This document shows positions 26,339-36,095 of a DNA stretch of 64,000 bases, in pieces (positions within the stretch are counted from its first letter, which is position 1; every line of letters begins with the position of its first letter). This DNA comes from Microbacterium sp. VKM Ac-2870 (lineage in GTDB: Bacteria; Actinomycetota; Actinomycetes; Actinomycetales; Microbacteriaceae): the NCBI RefSeq assembly GCF_015350795.1, contig NZ_JADKSH010000001.1:248461-312460 (forward strand). Reading direction: 5' to 3'. Made by a program: the position numbers and the translations under genes. The notes beneath the pieces were generated by a model. The model saw nothing but the letters and a program-made list of their open reading frames with translations, ran no database searches and was not told the origin of the DNA.

Positions 26339-27654
26339 TGACCGCTCCCACCGCCGCCCTCGAGCCGAACGCGGACACGTCTTCCCGCCGCGCTCCTTCA
26401 TTGGGCCGCGGGTTTCGCACCCTCTGGTCAGCTGCGGTCTTCAGCAACCTCGCCGACGGCATCGGCCGCACGGCGGTACCGCTGGTCGCCATCACGCTCA
26501 GCTCCGACCCGTTCGTCATCTCGATCCTCACCGCACTGGCCTTCGTGCCCTGGCTGATCTTCGGCCTCCCCGCCGGCATGATCGTCGACCGCTTCGATCG
26601 TCGCTACGTCATGGCACTGGCCAACATCATCCGGGGCGGCGTCGCGCTCTGGCTGGCCGTCCTCGGCGCCTCGGGACACCTCACGCTCGGCGCGCTGTTC
26701 GCCGGCACCTTGATCTTCGGCCTCGGCGAGACCCTGTTCGACAACGCGACCAACGCGGTCATTCCCGGCGTGGTCCCGCGCGGCCAGCTCGATCGGGCGA
26801 ACGGCTGGATCCAGGCCGCGCAGGTGACCGTCGACAGCTTCATCGCCACACCGATCTCGGGACTGCTGTTCGCCGTCTCGCTGGCCCTCCCGCTCTGGGT
26901 CGGCTCCATCGGCTACCTCGTCCCGGTCGTGCTCGCCCTCTTCCTGCCCCTGTCGGCGGCACGCTCGCTCAGAACCGCGGCCCCGTCGGCTACCGCCCCC
27001 GACGCAACGGCAGAAGCGACCACGGACGCACCCCGCGCGACAGCACCCACCACTCGCGAAGCCCTCTCGTTCCTGTGGCACCACCGCTACCTGCGGTCCA
27101 TGGTGCTCTTCACCGCCTTCACCGGCAGTGCGCTCTCTTTCGCACAAGCGGTGCTCGTCCTCTTCTTCGTCGACGCCATGGCCGTCCCCGCGGCCGCAAT
27201 CGGCTTCGTGACTGCGGGCATCGGCATCGGCGCGCTCTGCGGGTCGATCGTGTCGCCCCGCCTGGTCGCGCGGTGGGGTCGAGGGCCTGTGATGTTCGGC
27301 GGCATCCTCACCGGCGGCATCGCCATGCTGGTGACCGGTCTCGCGCCGTCGATCTGGACCGCGATCATCGCCTTCGCGCTGGCGGCATGCGCGGTGTCGG
27401 TCTGGAATGTGCCGTGGGGCAGCCTTCGCCAGCAGATCCTGCCACCGGAGATCTTCGGCCGCACCCTGGGCGTCACGCGGACGCTCACCTGGGGGCTGTT
27501 TCCCATCGCGACACTTCTCGGCGGACTGGTCGCACGCATCGATCTGCGACTGCCCTTCCTCATCGGCGGAGCGGCAACGGCGATCGTCGCTCTGATCGGC
27601 ATGCGGCTCCTGATCGTCGGCACTCGCGAAGCCGGGGCGGAAGTCGACGCATGA
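26338..27654 (+). CDS. MFS transporter (MFS_3/EntS-like exporter)
   Basis: 438 residues with 12 predicted membrane helices in two halves, split by a long cytoplasmic Ala/Thr/Pro-rich loop (about 210-240). The first-half motif [17 protein letters not shown] matches the MFS loop between helices 2 and 3. The closest architecture is the MFS_3 group of exporters (enterobactin, macrolides). The substrate is unknown. Translation is coupled to the regulator upstream (TGATG) and its stop overlaps an ATG of the next frame (ATGA), so all three genes can be read from one mRNA. Confidence 0.92.
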   Translation: MTAPTAALEPNADTSSRRAPSLGRGFRTLWSAAVFSNLADGIGRTAVPLVAITLSSDPFVISILTALAFVPWLIFGLPAGMIVDRFDRRYVMALANIIRGGVALWLAVLGASGHLTLGALFAGTLIFGLGETLFDNATNAVIPGVVPRGQLDRANGWIQAAQVTVDSFIATPISGLLFAVSLALPLWVGSIGYLVPVVLALFLPLSAARSLRTAAPSATAPDATAEATTDAPRATAPTTREALSFLWHHRYLRSMVLFTAFTGSALSFAQAVLVLFFVDAMAVPAAAIGFVTAGIGIGALCGSIVSPRLVARWGRGPVMFGGILTGGIAMLVTGLAPSIWTAIIAFALAACAVSVWNVPWGSLRQQILPPEIFGRTLGVTRTLTWGLFPIATLLGGLVARIDLRLPFLIGGAATAIVALIGMRLLIVGTREAGAEVDA

Positions 27655-27685
27655 CGAACGGCGCCGCGGTGTCGGAGGTAGGCGA

Positions 27686-27691
27686 TACCGT
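27686..27691 (+). promoter_or_regulatory. -10 hexamer before the DHFR-like gene
   Basis: TACCGT 7 nt before GTG 27699. The sequence from the hexamer to the start codon is nearly the same as at the 17625 gene, supporting an internal leaderless promoter. Confidence 0.4.
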
Positions 27692-27698
27692 CGGCGTC

Positions 27699-28280
27699 GT
27701 GAGCAGAATCGTCTACGACACGGCCGCGTCACTCGACGGCTTCATCGCCGACGGCGAGAACTCACTCGCCTGGCTCTTCGCGGCGGCGGGGGGCGAGGCG
27801 GCCGACCCGGAGTTGCTCCCGAAGAACGCGAGAGTGCTCGTGGAGGGATCGACCACCTACGAGTGGGTGCTCGCCGCCGAAGATCTCCTCGCACATCCCG
27901 AGCGGTGGCGGGAGCTCTACGGCGACAAGCCGACGTTCGTGTTCACCACGCGCGCCCTCCCGCGGCCTGCCGGCGCCGATGTCACCTTCGTGTCCGGCCC
28001 GGTCGTCGACGCGCTGGCGCAGATTCGCGCCGCCGCCGACGACGGCGACATCTGGGTCGTCGGCGGGGGAGATCTGGCCGGACAGTTCTTCGACGCCGAC
28101 GCTCTCGACGAGATCGCGGTCTCTCTCGCGCCCGTCACACTGGGAGCCGGTGCCCCGATCCTGCCGCGCCGCATCGAGGCGAGCCGCTTGTCACTGCAGT
28201 CGGCTCGCGCGGCCGGGCCGTTCGCGCGGCTCGTCTATCGAATCGACCGCCCCGGGCAGAGCTCCGACGCTCCGTCCTGA
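27699..28280 (+). CDS. Dihydrofolate reductase-family (RibD C-terminal-like) protein
   Basis: 193 residues from GTG 27699. VSRIVYDTAASLDGFIADGENSLAW is the standard family start; VLVEGSTTYEW and DIWVVGGGDLAGQFF complete the NADPH-binding fold shared by DHFR and RibD reductase. True DHFR residues for folate are not evident, so this is a reductase of unknown substrate. The in-frame ATG 27651, overlapping the MFS stop as ATGA, would add 16 residues with no homology to the family; both starts may be used. It is the third gene of the regulator/MFS operon. Confidence 0.85.
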   Translation: MSRIVYDTAASLDGFIADGENSLAWLFAAAGGEAADPELLPKNARVLVEGSTTYEWVLAAEDLLAHPERWRELYGDKPTFVFTTRALPRPAGADVTFVSGPVVDALAQIRAAADDGDIWVVGGGDLAGQFFDADALDEIAVSLAPVTLGAGAPILPRRIEASRLSLQSARAAGPFARLVYRIDRPGQSSDAPS

Positions 28281-28291
28281 CGCCGAAACGA

Positions 28292-28540
28292 TCAGGCGAA
28301 GTCGTCCTCGTCATCGTGACGAACGATGGCCTCGCCGGATGCCGTGGCTTCGACGATGACGCCGGTGTCGAGCTCGGCGATCGGCCGGCCCTCCAGGAAC
28401 GTCAGGGTCCATCGCGGCCGTGGCTGACCGAGGTCGTCGGCGGGCAGAGCACGGTCGACGGCGTGAATCTGTGCCCGCAATACCGCCGGCACCGCCGCGG
28501 GCGGCTCGTCGCCGCTGGTCCAGCGCGTTCCCAGCTGCAT
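28292..28540 (-). CDS. Hypothetical protein, 82 aa, downstream of valS
   Basis: Starts at ATG 28540, one nucleotide after the valS stop codon, so it is translated from the valS mRNA. The sequence MQLGTRWTSGDEPPAAVPAVLRAQIHAVDRAL followed by RWTLTFLEGRPIAELDTGVIV is small, acidic and soluble, ending in an Asp/Glu-rich tail (HDDEDDFA). I recognise it only as an actinobacterial protein commonly placed next to valS; no function is known. The open frame extends 18 codons upstream into valS but lacks support. Confidence 0.75.
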   Translation of the reverse strand: MQLGTRWTSGDEPPAAVPAVLRAQIHAVDRALPADDLGQPRPRWTLTFLEGRPIAELDTGVIVEATASGEAIVRHDDEDDFA

Positions 28541-28541
28541 G

Positions 28542-31130
28542 TCAGACCTCCGGAGCGAGTTCGACGGCTTCGACCGTGAGGGCGTCGCCGTCACCGAGCA
28601 ACTCCAGCTCGGCGATGCGACCGACGGCCTTCAGATCGCCCTCGGCGAGGCGCAGGGCTGCGATCGTCACGTCATCCGCGCGCAGCACCAGGCGGCTCAC
28701 GGGCGTCTTCTGCGAAGCCTTCGCCTCGGTCTTCGCGCGACGGATGCCGATGAGTGCGGCACTGGCCGCGACGAGCACGGCGGGGTCACCGCCAGCAGAC
28801 CCCGAGCCGTCGCCATCACCGAGCGGTTCGGGCCACGGAGCAGTGTGGATCGAACCGTCCTCGAACCATGACCACGCCTCCTCAGTGGCGAACGCCAGCA
28901 CCGGGGCGAGCAGACGCAGCACAGTCGACAGGGCCAGGCGCAGCGCGAGCGCGGCCGACGCCTGGCCGACGTCGGTCTGGTTGTACGCCCGCTCTTTGAC
29001 GAGCTCGAGATAGTCGTCGCAGAACGTCCAGAAGAAGGCTTCGGTGACCTCCAGCGCTCGCGCGTGGTCGTACGCGTCGAAGGCTCTCGTGGCGTCGCGG
29101 ACGACCTGATCGAGCGTGGCGAGCATCGCGGCATCCAGATCGTGCGTCACCCGCGCTCCATCGGGGACCGGGAACGAGAGCACGAACTTGGCCGCGTTGA
29201 GCACCTTGATCGCCAGGCGACGTCCGATCTTGACCTGCGTCGGGTTCTGCGGGTCGAACGCAGCGTCGGCACCCAGGCGGCTCGACGCGGCCCAGTAGCG
29301 CACCGCGTCGGTGCCGTGCTGTTCGAGGATGTCGGCGGGCGTGACGACGTTGCCCTTCGACTTCGACATCTTCTTGCGGTCGGGGTCGACGATGAAACCG
29401 CTGATCGCGGCGTCCGACCATGGTGCGCGGTCGTCTTCCAGGGCCGAGCGCACCATGGTGGAGAACAGCCAGGTGCGGATGATGTCCTGCCCCTGCGGGC
29501 GCAGGTCGAAAGGTGCGACGAGGTTCCACAGCTCGTCGTCGCGCTGCCAACCGCCGGCGAGCTGCGGGGTGAGCGACGACGTGGCCCACGTGTCGAAGAT
29601 GTCCTTCTCGCCGTCGAAGCCACCAGCGACGCCGCGCTGTGCCTCCGTGTAGCCCGGGGGCACGTCGATCGTCGGGTCGACCGGCAGCGTCGCGATGTCG
29701 GCGGTGATCACGCCACCTTCGATTCTCTCCCCGTTCTCATCGAGCGGGTACCAGACGGGAATCGGCACTCCGAAGAAGCGCTGACGGCTGATGAGCCAGT
29801 CGCCGGTGAGACCGTTGGTCCAGTTCTCGAAGCGCACGCGCATGAAGTCCGGATGCCAGGCCATGCTCTTGCCGAGGGCGATGAGCTTCTCGCGGAATGC
29901 CTCATCGCGAGCGCCGTTGCGCAGATACCACTGGCGCGTCGAGACGATCTCGAGGGCACGGTCGCCCTTCTCGTAGAACTTGACCGGGTGGTTGAACGGC
30001 TTCGACACCTCGAGCAACTCGCCCGAGGCATCGAGGAGCTCGACCATCTTCTTCTTCGCGCTGAATACCGTCAGCCCGGCGATCTCGGCATAGGCAGCAC
30101 GCGCGGCATCGGTCACCAGAGCCTCCGGCGCCTCGGCGACGATGCGGCCGTCCTTGCCGAGGATCGTGCGGTTGGGAAGATCAAGCTCTCGCCACCAGAT
30201 GATGTCGGTCACATCGCCGAAGGTGCAGACCATCGCGATGCCCGAACCCTTGTCCTGCTGGGCGAGCGGGTGCGAGAGCACCGGGACCTCCACGCCGAAC
30301 ACCGGCGTGGACACGGTCTTCCCGAAGTACGGCTGGTACCGCTCATCGGCCGGATTGGCGACCAACGCGACACACGCCGCGAGCAGTTCGGGCCGGGTGG
30401 TCTCGATGTGGATGTCACCGGATCCGTCGGTCTTGTGGAACGCGAGGCGGTGGTAAGAGGCCTGCTGCTCGCGGTCTTCGAGCTCGGCCTGCGCGATCGC
30501 CGAACGGAAGTCGATGTCCCAGAGCGTCGGCGCCATCGCCTGATAGGCCTCACCGCGCTCGAGATTGCGCAGGAACGCGAGCTGACTCGTGCGGATCGTC
30601 TCGTCGGAGATCGTCCGGTAGGTCTGCGTCCAGTCCACCGACAGACCGAGCTGACGGAAGACGTCCTCGAAGGCCTTTTCGTCTTCGAGCGTCAACTCCT
30701 CGCACAGGTCGATGAAGTTGCGGCGGCTGATCGGCACCTGATCGGCCGGCTTGAGGCTCTTGGCGTCGCCTCGGAACGGGGGAGTGAAGTCGGGGTCGAA
30801 CGGCAGTGACGTATCGCACCGCACTCCGTAGAAGTTCTGCACGCGACGTTCGGTGGGCAGGCCGTTGTCATCCCAGCCCATCGGGTAGAACACCGTCTTG
30901 CCCCGCATGCGCTCGAAGCGCGCCTTGACGTCGGTGTGCGTGTAGCTGAACACGTGACCGATGTGCAGCGAACCCGATGCGGTCGGCGGAGGAGTATCGA
31001 CGGAGAAGACGCCGCCACGGCCCGAGTCCTTGGCGGCCTCGCGATCGAAGAGATACGTGCCCCGGGCCGCCCAGATCTGGTCCCACTTGGCTTCGAGCCC
31101 CTCGAGTGCGGGCTTGTCGGGAATGGCCAT
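28542..31130 (-). CDS. valS: Valyl-tRNA synthetase, archaeal-like class
   Basis: 862 residues, class Ia synthetase charging tRNA-Val. The ATP-site motif is SLHIGHVFSYTHTD (about residue 54) and the second is KKMSKSKGN; the editing domain (CP1) lies between, with TTRPELL. WDDNGLPTERRVQN and the lack of the C-terminal coiled coil place it in the archaeal-like ValRS group rather than the E. coli type. GAGGAG precedes ATG 31130. Its -10 (TAGACT) overlaps the stop codon of the GNAT gene, and a CA-rich leader of about 50 nt follows. The next gene begins 1 nt after its stop. Confidence 0.97.
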   Translation of the reverse strand: MAIPDKPALEGLEAKWDQIWAARGTYLFDREAAKDSGRGGVFSVDTPPPTASGSLHIGHVFSYTHTDVKARFERMRGKTVFYPMGWDDNGLPTERRVQNFYGVRCDTSLPFDPDFTPPFRGDAKSLKPADQVPISRRNFIDLCEELTLEDEKAFEDVFRQLGLSVDWTQTYRTISDETIRTSQLAFLRNLERGEAYQAMAPTLWDIDFRSAIAQAELEDREQQASYHRLAFHKTDGSGDIHIETTRPELLAACVALVANPADERYQPYFGKTVSTPVFGVEVPVLSHPLAQQDKGSGIAMVCTFGDVTDIIWWRELDLPNRTILGKDGRIVAEAPEALVTDAARAAYAEIAGLTVFSAKKKMVELLDASGELLEVSKPFNHPVKFYEKGDRALEIVSTRQWYLRNGARDEAFREKLIALGKSMAWHPDFMRVRFENWTNGLTGDWLISRQRFFGVPIPVWYPLDENGERIEGGVITADIATLPVDPTIDVPPGYTEAQRGVAGGFDGEKDIFDTWATSSLTPQLAGGWQRDDELWNLVAPFDLRPQGQDIIRTWLFSTMVRSALEDDRAPWSDAAISGFIVDPDRKKMSKSKGNVVTPADILEQHGTDAVRYWAASSRLGADAAFDPQNPTQVKIGRRLAIKVLNAAKFVLSFPVPDGARVTHDLDAAMLATLDQVVRDATRAFDAYDHARALEVTEAFFWTFCDDYLELVKERAYNQTDVGQASAALALRLALSTVLRLLAPVLAFATEEAWSWFEDGSIHTAPWPEPLGDGDGSGSAGGDPAVLVAASAALIGIRRAKTEAKASQKTPVSRLVLRADDVTIAALRLAEGDLKAVGRIAELELLGDGDALTVEAVELAPEV

Positions 31131-31187
31131 GGGTATCTCCTCGATATGTGCGGCACTGTGTGAGCGTGCCTGAGTGTGTGTGTCGCA

Positions 31188-31193
31188 AGTCTA
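31188..31193 (-). promoter_or_regulatory. -10 hexamer of valS, overlapping a stop codon
   Basis: TAGACT on the minus strand; its first three bases (31193-31191) are the TAG stop codon of the GNAT gene. Transcription would start about 50 nt before valS. Confidence 0.5.
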
Positions 31194-31775
31194 CCGGGAC
31201 GCCGACGTGCCGCACCGCGGGGCGGCGCCGACCAGCGCCCGCCGCGAGCGGACACGCTCTGACTCTGCCCGGCTGATCGCGAAGCCGAGATGCGGCATGT
31301 CGACGCCGCGGTAGTGCGTCGTGAAAGCACGACGCACCCGCATTCCGAGGCCGATGGCGACGTTCATCGACGCGATGTTGGTGCTGCGCACCTTCGCCCA
31401 GACGGCGTCGGTCCCGGTTTCTTCGAAGGCCCAGTCGCGACAGGCGGTGGCGGCTTCGAGCGCGTAGCCGCGATGCCAGTGCGCGCGCTGGAAGAGGTAG
31501 CCCACCTCGGTCACCTCATCGTCCTCGATGCGCTGCCGGGTGATGCCGCACTGTCCGATCATCTCGTCGCCGTCCCGCTTCACGACCGCCCACAGACCGA
31601 ATCCGTGTTCGCGGTAGCGCTCCTGCTGACGACGCAGCCAGGCCAGCGACTCCTCGTCCGAAAAGGAGCCTTCGTAGGCGACCATGACCTGAGGGTCGTG
31701 CAGAATTCGACGTAGCGCCGGAAGGTCGTCGTCGGTCATCTCCCGCAGCCGCAGGCGCGCGGTCTGCGCGATCAC
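31191..31775 (-). CDS. GNAT-family N-acetyltransferase (RimJ/RimL-like)
   Basis: 194 residues. VIAQTARLRLREMTDDDLPALRRILHDP is the usual N-terminus of the RimJ/RimL group; the acetyl-CoA-binding segment is RAHWHRGYALEAATACRDWAF, and NIASMNVAIGLGMRV is the typical late motif. The acceptor could be a ribosomal-protein N-terminus or an amine metabolite; this is not known. The frame is open to 31952, but GTG 31775 overlaps the stop of the pentapeptide-repeat gene as GTGA, so coupled translation is expected. Confidence 0.9.
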   Translation of the reverse strand: MIAQTARLRLREMTDDDLPALRRILHDPQVMVAYEGSFSDEESLAWLRRQQERYREHGFGLWAVVKRDGDEMIGQCGITRQRIEDDEVTEVGYLFQRAHWHRGYALEAATACRDWAFEETGTDAVWAKVRSTNIASMNVAIGLGMRVRRAFTTHYRGVDMPHLGFAISRAESERVRSRRALVGAAPRCGTSASR

Positions 31776-32431
31776 GCGGTCACCCGGATGCCGAGAGCCT
31801 GCGCGAATGCCGTCGCGTGCAGCTCGGTCTGGCGCGCGTCGAGCCACGTCCCGGACAGAGCGCGGGGGTCGGTAAAGGAGAGCGCCTCCAGCCCGCGCAG
31901 ATCGAGGTCGCGAGCACGCAAGCCACGGGTGTCGACCTCGTCGGCGCGGCACCCCTCGAATGCCAGTCGTGTCAAGCGCGCCTCAGGCAGATCGATCGTG
32001 CCGAAACGACAGTCGACGAACAACACGTCGGAAAGCTCGGCCGACGGCAGCGACAGATAGTCGACGTGCACGCCTCGCAGCACGACACTGTCCCACCGAC
32101 CACGCAACCCGTCGATCGTCGCGATGCGCCCGCCCGAGATCTCGACGTTTCGCCACGCGCCGTCACGGGCGACCACCTCGACGGCCCGCATCTCGTCGAT
32201 GGCGACATCGACGAGATGGGTTCCGGTCAGATCGAGGTGACCGACGGATGCCGCAGACACCCGGGCTTCCGCGATGCGGGCGTGAACGGCATCCACATCG
32301 CCCGCCAGCGCGTTCACCGACACTGCGAGGACGTCGGTGCGGGCGCGCAGGCCGGTCACATCCTCGAGCGCGTCCGGCAGGTCGGGAGCGGTGATGCGCG
32401 GAGACACAGGAGCGGAGGGACGCGAGACCAT
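31772..32431 (-). CDS. Pentapeptide-repeat-like protein, 219 aa
   Basis: A soluble protein with an N-terminal helical stretch (about 1-60, with VDAVHARIAEARV) and then degenerate pentapeptide-type repeats (AWRNVEISGGRIATIDGLRG, DVLFVDCRFGTIDLPEARL, ARDLDLRGLEAL) forming a right-handed quadrilateral helix. The repeats are too irregular for a clear Qnr/MfpA DNA mimic, and no loop insertions are seen. The function is unknown. ATG 32431 has TAGTCT 6 nt upstream (leaderless). It is divergent from the ileS T-box leader and coupled to the GNAT gene. Confidence 0.85.
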   Translation of the reverse strand: MVSRPSAPVSPRITAPDLPDALEDVTGLRARTDVLAVSVNALAGDVDAVHARIAEARVSAASVGHLDLTGTHLVDVAIDEMRAVEVVARDGAWRNVEISGGRIATIDGLRGRWDSVVLRGVHVDYLSLPSAELSDVLFVDCRFGTIDLPEARLTRLAFEGCRADEVDTRGLRARDLDLRGLEALSFTDPRALSGTWLDARQTELHATAFAQALGIRVTA

Positions 32432-32437
32432 GCCCCG

Positions 32438-32443
32438 AGACTA
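32438..32443 (-). promoter_or_regulatory. -10 hexamer of the pentapeptide-repeat gene
   Basis: TAGTCT on the minus strand, 6 nt before ATG 32431. Confidence 0.5.
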
Positions 32444-32452
32444 CGCGGACGG

Positions 32453-32458
32453 TATGAT
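32453..32458 (+). promoter_or_regulatory. -10 hexamer of the ileS operon
   Basis: TATGAT, close to consensus, puts transcription start near 32465, at the 5' end of the T-box leader. The -35 region is weak. Confidence 0.6.
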
Positions 32459-32464
32459 GGCCTC

Positions 32465-32672
32465 ACCAGCACTGATCCGGCCATCACCGGGGAGCTCGCG
32501 GAAGAAAGCCCCTCGGGGTCGGTAGAACCGCGCGGGGCAGGCCCGTCACAGCCGTCGCACGAGTGGCCGTTTCTTCATCGGAACGGCAAGCGGGGTGGTA
32601 CCGCGGTCTGATGATCGTCCTCGCAGGAAGACTGCACGATTCATACGATGCACGAGCACCTGCTGGAGTGAC
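32465..32672 (+). ncRNA. T-box riboswitch (actinobacterial ileS type)
   Basis: The canonical T-box sequence GGGGTGGTACCGCGG occurs at 32592-32606, upstream of ileS. The 5' part contains ATC (Ile) codons at 32475-32477 and 32483-32485; the second sits in a small hairpin loop followed by ACCGGGGAGC, a pattern I believe is conserved in actinobacterial ileS leaders. Uncharged tRNA-Ile would pair with the specifier and the T-box bulge. There is no T-rich terminator between the T-box and the start codon, so control is probably translational, by sequestering the GGAG at 32665-32668, as described for ultrashort actinobacterial T-boxes. The exact specifier and 3' pairing are not resolved by eye. Confidence 0.92.
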
Positions 32673-35600
32673 ATGACGTACCCTCAAACCTTCACGAGCG
32701 CGCCCACGGCTCCTGCGACGAGCGCCTTCGGCCCGGCCGCTGACGTCTCCCCGAGCCCGCGGTTTCCCGAGATCGAAGGCGAGGTTCTCGACTTCTGGGC
32801 GCAGGATGACACCTTCCGCGCATCGATCACACGTCGCGACGGCGCGGACGAATGGGTCTTCTACGACGGGCCTCCGTTCGCGAACGGGCTTCCGCACTAC
32901 GGCCACCTGCTCACCGGGTACGCCAAGGACCTCTTCCCGCGCTTTCAGACGATGCGGGGCAAGAAGGTCGACCGCGTCTTCGGCTGGGACACGCACGGCC
33001 TGCCTGCCGAGCTGGAGGCGATGAAGCAGCTCGGCATCACCGAGAAGAGCGAGATCGAGCAGATGGGCATCGCTGCCTTCAACATGAAGGCACGCGAGTC
33101 GGTGCTCGAGTACACCCAGCAGTGGGAGGACTATGTCACCCGCCAGGCGCGCTGGGTCGACTTCGAGCGCGGGTACAAGACGCTCGACACCGGCTACATG
33201 GAGTCGGTGCTGTGGGCATTCAAGGAGCTGTGGGACAAGGGCCTCGCCTACGAGGGCCATCGCGTGCTGCCCTACTGCTGGCGTGATGAGACGCCGCTTT
33301 CGAACCACGAGCTGCGAATGGATGACGACGTCTACAAGATGCGTCAGGATCCCTCCGTCACCGTGACCTTCCCGCTCGTCGGCGTCAAGGCCGAGAGCCT
33401 GGGCCTGACCGGCGTGCGCGCGCTCGCCTGGACCACCACGCCATGGACGCTGCCGACCAACCTCGCCCTCGCCGTCGGGCCCGCGATCGAATACGTCGTT
33501 GTGCCCGGCGGGCCGAACGGGGCCGCTGACGTCCCGGCATCCGGCGACGACGAGGGCGCCACGGCGCACCGCTATCTGCTCGCCTCCGACCTTCTTGGCG
33601 GCTACGCGAAGGACCTCGGCTACGAGAGCGCCGCGGAGGCCGCGGAGGCGGTGGAGCGCACGGTCATCGGTGCTGATCTCGCGGACGTGCACTACGACCG
33701 TCTCTTCGACTATTACGCGGATGCCGACACGTGGGGCACGCAGTCGGCGTGGCGCATCCTCGTCGACGACTACGTCAGCACGACCGATGGCACCGGCATC
33801 GTGCACCAGGCCCCCGCCTACGGTGAGGACGACCAGCGGATCACCGAGGCCGCCGGCATCCCGCTCATCATGAGCCTCGACGATGGCGGACGCTTCCTGC
33901 CGCAGGTGCCCGACGTGGCCGGCGAGCTCTGGATGGATGCGAACCGTCCCCTCATCCGGCTCCTTCGCGCGGAGGGGCGCCTGGTGCGCGAGGCGTCCTA
34001 CGAGCACTCGTACCCGCACTGCTGGCGCTGCCGCAACCCTCTGATCTACAAGGCCGTTTCGAGCTGGTTCGTGCGCGTCACGGCGATCAAGGACCGCCTC
34101 ATCGAGCTCAACGAGCAGATCACCTGGGCGCCCGAGAACGTCAAGCACGGCCAGTTCGGCAAGTGGCTGGAAGGTGCGCGCGACTGGTCGATCAGCCGCA
34201 ACCGCTTCTGGGGATCTCCCATCCCGGTGTGGCGCAGCGACAACCCCGAGTACCCGCGCATCGACGTGTACGGCTCGCTCGCCGACCTCGAGCGCGACTT
34301 CGGGCGCCTGCCGCGCAACGCGGCCGGCGAGGTGGATCTGCACCGCCCCTACATCGATGAGCTGTCGCGCCCGAACCCCGACGACCCGACCGGGCAGAGC
34401 ATGATGCGCCGCATCGAGGACGTCTTCGACGTGTGGTTCGACTCCGGCTCGATGCCGTACGCGCAGGTGCACTATCCGTTCGACAACCGCGACTGGTTCG
34501 ACGAACACGCCCCCGCCGATTTCATCGTCGAGTACATCGGGCAGACGCGCGGCTGGTTCTACGTCATGCACGTGCTCTCCGGAGCCCTCTTCGACCGGCC
34601 GGCGTTCACCGGCGTGGCCTGCCACGGCATCGTGCTCGGCAGCGACGGCCAGAAGATGAGCAAGTCGCTGCGCAACTACCCGGACGTGAGCGAGGTCTTC
34701 GACCGCGACGGCTCGGACGCGATGCGCTGGTTCCTGATGGCGTCGTCGGTGCTACGCGGCGGCAACCTCGTCGTGACCGAGGAGGGCATCCGGGCCGGCG
34801 TCCGCGAGTTCCTGCTGCCGTTGTGGAACACGTGGTACTTCTTCGCGACGTACGCCAATGCCGCTGCACCCGGCGGGTACACCGCCACGTGGCGCACCGA
34901 CTCGACGAATGTGCTCGACCGCTACATCCTCGCCCTCACGGGGGATCTCGTGCGCGGGGTCGCCTCCGACCTCGAGCAGCTCGATTCGACCACCGCGGCC
35001 GCGAAGCTGCGCGACTTCACCGAAGCGCTGACGAACTGGTACGTGCGCCGCTCGCGCGACCGTTTCTGGGTCGGCGTGAGCGACGACGCGCGCTCGACCG
35101 AAGCGTTCGACACGCTGTACACCGTGCTCGAAACGCTCACGCGGGTGGCGGCGCCGCTGATCCCGTTGATCTCCGAGCGCGTGTGGCAAGGGCTCACCGG
35201 CGGGCGCAGTGTGCACCTGACCGACTGGCCGGATGCCGATGCCTTCCCCGCCGCGACCGACATTCGTACCGCGATGGATGCGGTCCGCGAGGTGTCGAGC
35301 GTCGCGAACGCGCTCCGCAAGAAGCAGGGCAAGCGCGTGCGTCTGCCGCTTCCGCGCCTGACCGTCGTGCTGCCCGCGGCTGCGAGCCTTGCGCAATTCG
35401 AGGACATCGTGCGCGAGGAACTGAATGTCAAGACCGTCGAGCTCGTCGAGCTCGAGGAGGCGACGGCGCGGGAGTACGGCATCACTCACCGGCTCTCCGT
35501 CAACGCGCGAGCGGCAGGTCCGCGCCTGGGCACGCAGGTGCAGCAGGTCATCGGCGCCGCCCGCGCCGGTGACTGGAGCGAACACGACGGCGTCGTCACT

Positions 35601-36095
35601 GTCGGCGGCGTCGCTTTGGAGACGGGGGAGTACGACCTGGTTCTCGAGACCGCCGGCCGCCCCGACGGCGAAGCGCTCGCCGTGCTTCCCGGCGCCGGTG
35701 ACGGCGAGGGGGGCTTCGTCCTCCTTGATACGACCACCACCGCGGAACTCGAGGCCGAGGGGTTGGGGCGCGATATCGTCCGGGCAGTGCAGGAGACACG
35801 CAAAGCCGCCGGGTTCGACGTGAGTGACCGCATCCGACTGCAGCTGCTCTTCGGTTCGACCGAGGATGCCGATGCTGTGGCCTCGGCGTTCGCCGCGGCC
35901 GATGTCGCCGGCGAGACGCTCGCCCTGGACTACGCGGTCGTCGGTCCCGACGGGGCCGCCCTGTTGGGCGAAGGCTCAGTCCTCGCCGCGGCCGAAACCC
36001 TCGACGCCGACTACACGGCGGAGATCGCGGCGGCGACCTACGCCAACCGCGGTCCGTTCACCGTCGCCGTCACCCGCATCGGAGCGTCCTCGTGA
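32673..36095 (+). CDS. ileS: Isoleucyl-tRNA synthetase, eukaryote-like class (IleRS2)
   Basis: 1140 residues, class Ia. The ATP motifs are [11 protein letters not shown] (about residue 77) and [12 protein letters not shown]; the CP1 editing domain carries [14 protein letters not shown]. The HYGH form and the C-terminal region without the zinc finger of E. coli IleRS identify the eukaryote-like group, in which natural mupirocin resistance is common. An Ala/Pro/Thr-rich N-terminal extension of about 30 residues precedes the catalytic core. ATG 32673 follows the T-box leader with GGAG 4 nt upstream. The stop overlaps folC as GTGA. Confidence 0.97.
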   Translation: MTYPQTFTSAPTAPATSAFGPAADVSPSPRFPEIEGEVLDFWAQDDTFRASITRRDGADEWVFYDGPPFANGLPHYGHLLTGYAKDLFPRFQTMRGKKVDRVFGWDTHGLPAELEAMKQLGITEKSEIEQMGIAAFNMKARESVLEYTQQWEDYVTRQARWVDFERGYKTLDTGYMESVLWAFKELWDKGLAYEGHRVLPYCWRDETPLSNHELRMDDDVYKMRQDPSVTVTFPLVGVKAESLGLTGVRALAWTTTPWTLPTNLALAVGPAIEYVVVPGGPNGAADVPASGDDEGATAHRYLLASDLLGGYAKDLGYESAAEAAEAVERTVIGADLADVHYDRLFDYYADADTWGTQSAWRILVDDYVSTTDGTGIVHQAPAYGEDDQRITEAAGIPLIMSLDDGGRFLPQVPDVAGELWMDANRPLIRLLRAEGRLVREASYEHSYPHCWRCRNPLIYKAVSSWFVRVTAIKDRLIELNEQITWAPENVKHGQFGKWLEGARDWSISRNRFWGSPIPVWRSDNPEYPRIDVYGSLADLERDFGRLPRNAAGEVDLHRPYIDELSRPNPDDPTGQSMMRRIEDVFDVWFDSGSMPYAQVHYPFDNRDWFDEHAPADFIVEYIGQTRGWFYVMHVLSGALFDRPAFTGVACHGIVLGSDGQKMSKSLRNYPDVSEVFDRDGSDAMRWFLMASSVLRGGNLVVTEEGIRAGVREFLLPLWNTWYFFATYANAAAPGGYTATWRTDSTNVLDRYILALTGDLVRGVASDLEQLDSTTAAAKLRDFTEALTNWYVRRSRDRFWVGVSDDARSTEAFDTLYTVLETLTRVAAPLIPLISERVWQGLTGGRSVHLTDWPDADAFPAATDIRTAMDAVREVSSVANALRKKQGKRVRLPLPRLTVVLPAAASLAQFEDIVREELNVKTVELVELEEATAREYGITHRLSVNARAAGPRLGTQVQQVIGAARAGDWSEHDGVVTVGGVALETGEYDLVLETAGRPDGEALAVLPGAGDGEGGFVLLDTTTTAELEAEGLGRDIVRAVQETRKAAGFDVSDRIRLQLLFGSTEDADAVASAFAAADVAGETLALDYAVVGPDGAALLGEGSVLAAAETLDADYTAEIAAATYANRGPFTVAVTRIGASS

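Noticed and set aside
25583..28280. ArsR-like/MFS/reductase region as a transferred island
   Set aside because: Base composition and codon use look the same as the neighbours apart from the short A/T-rich operator; no mobility genes.
31772..32431. Qnr/MfpA-type gyrase-protecting protein
   Set aside because: Repeats are too degenerate and the A(D/N)LXX rule is not met over a long stretch.
32456..32485. GATGGCC/GGCCATC as T-box stem I
   Set aside because: The left arm lies in the -10 hexamer TATGAT, upstream of the probable transcription start, so the RNA would not contain it.
32484..34625. 713-aa minus-strand ORF antisense to ileS and the T-box
   Set aside because: Shadow of ileS; the T-box supports the plus strand.
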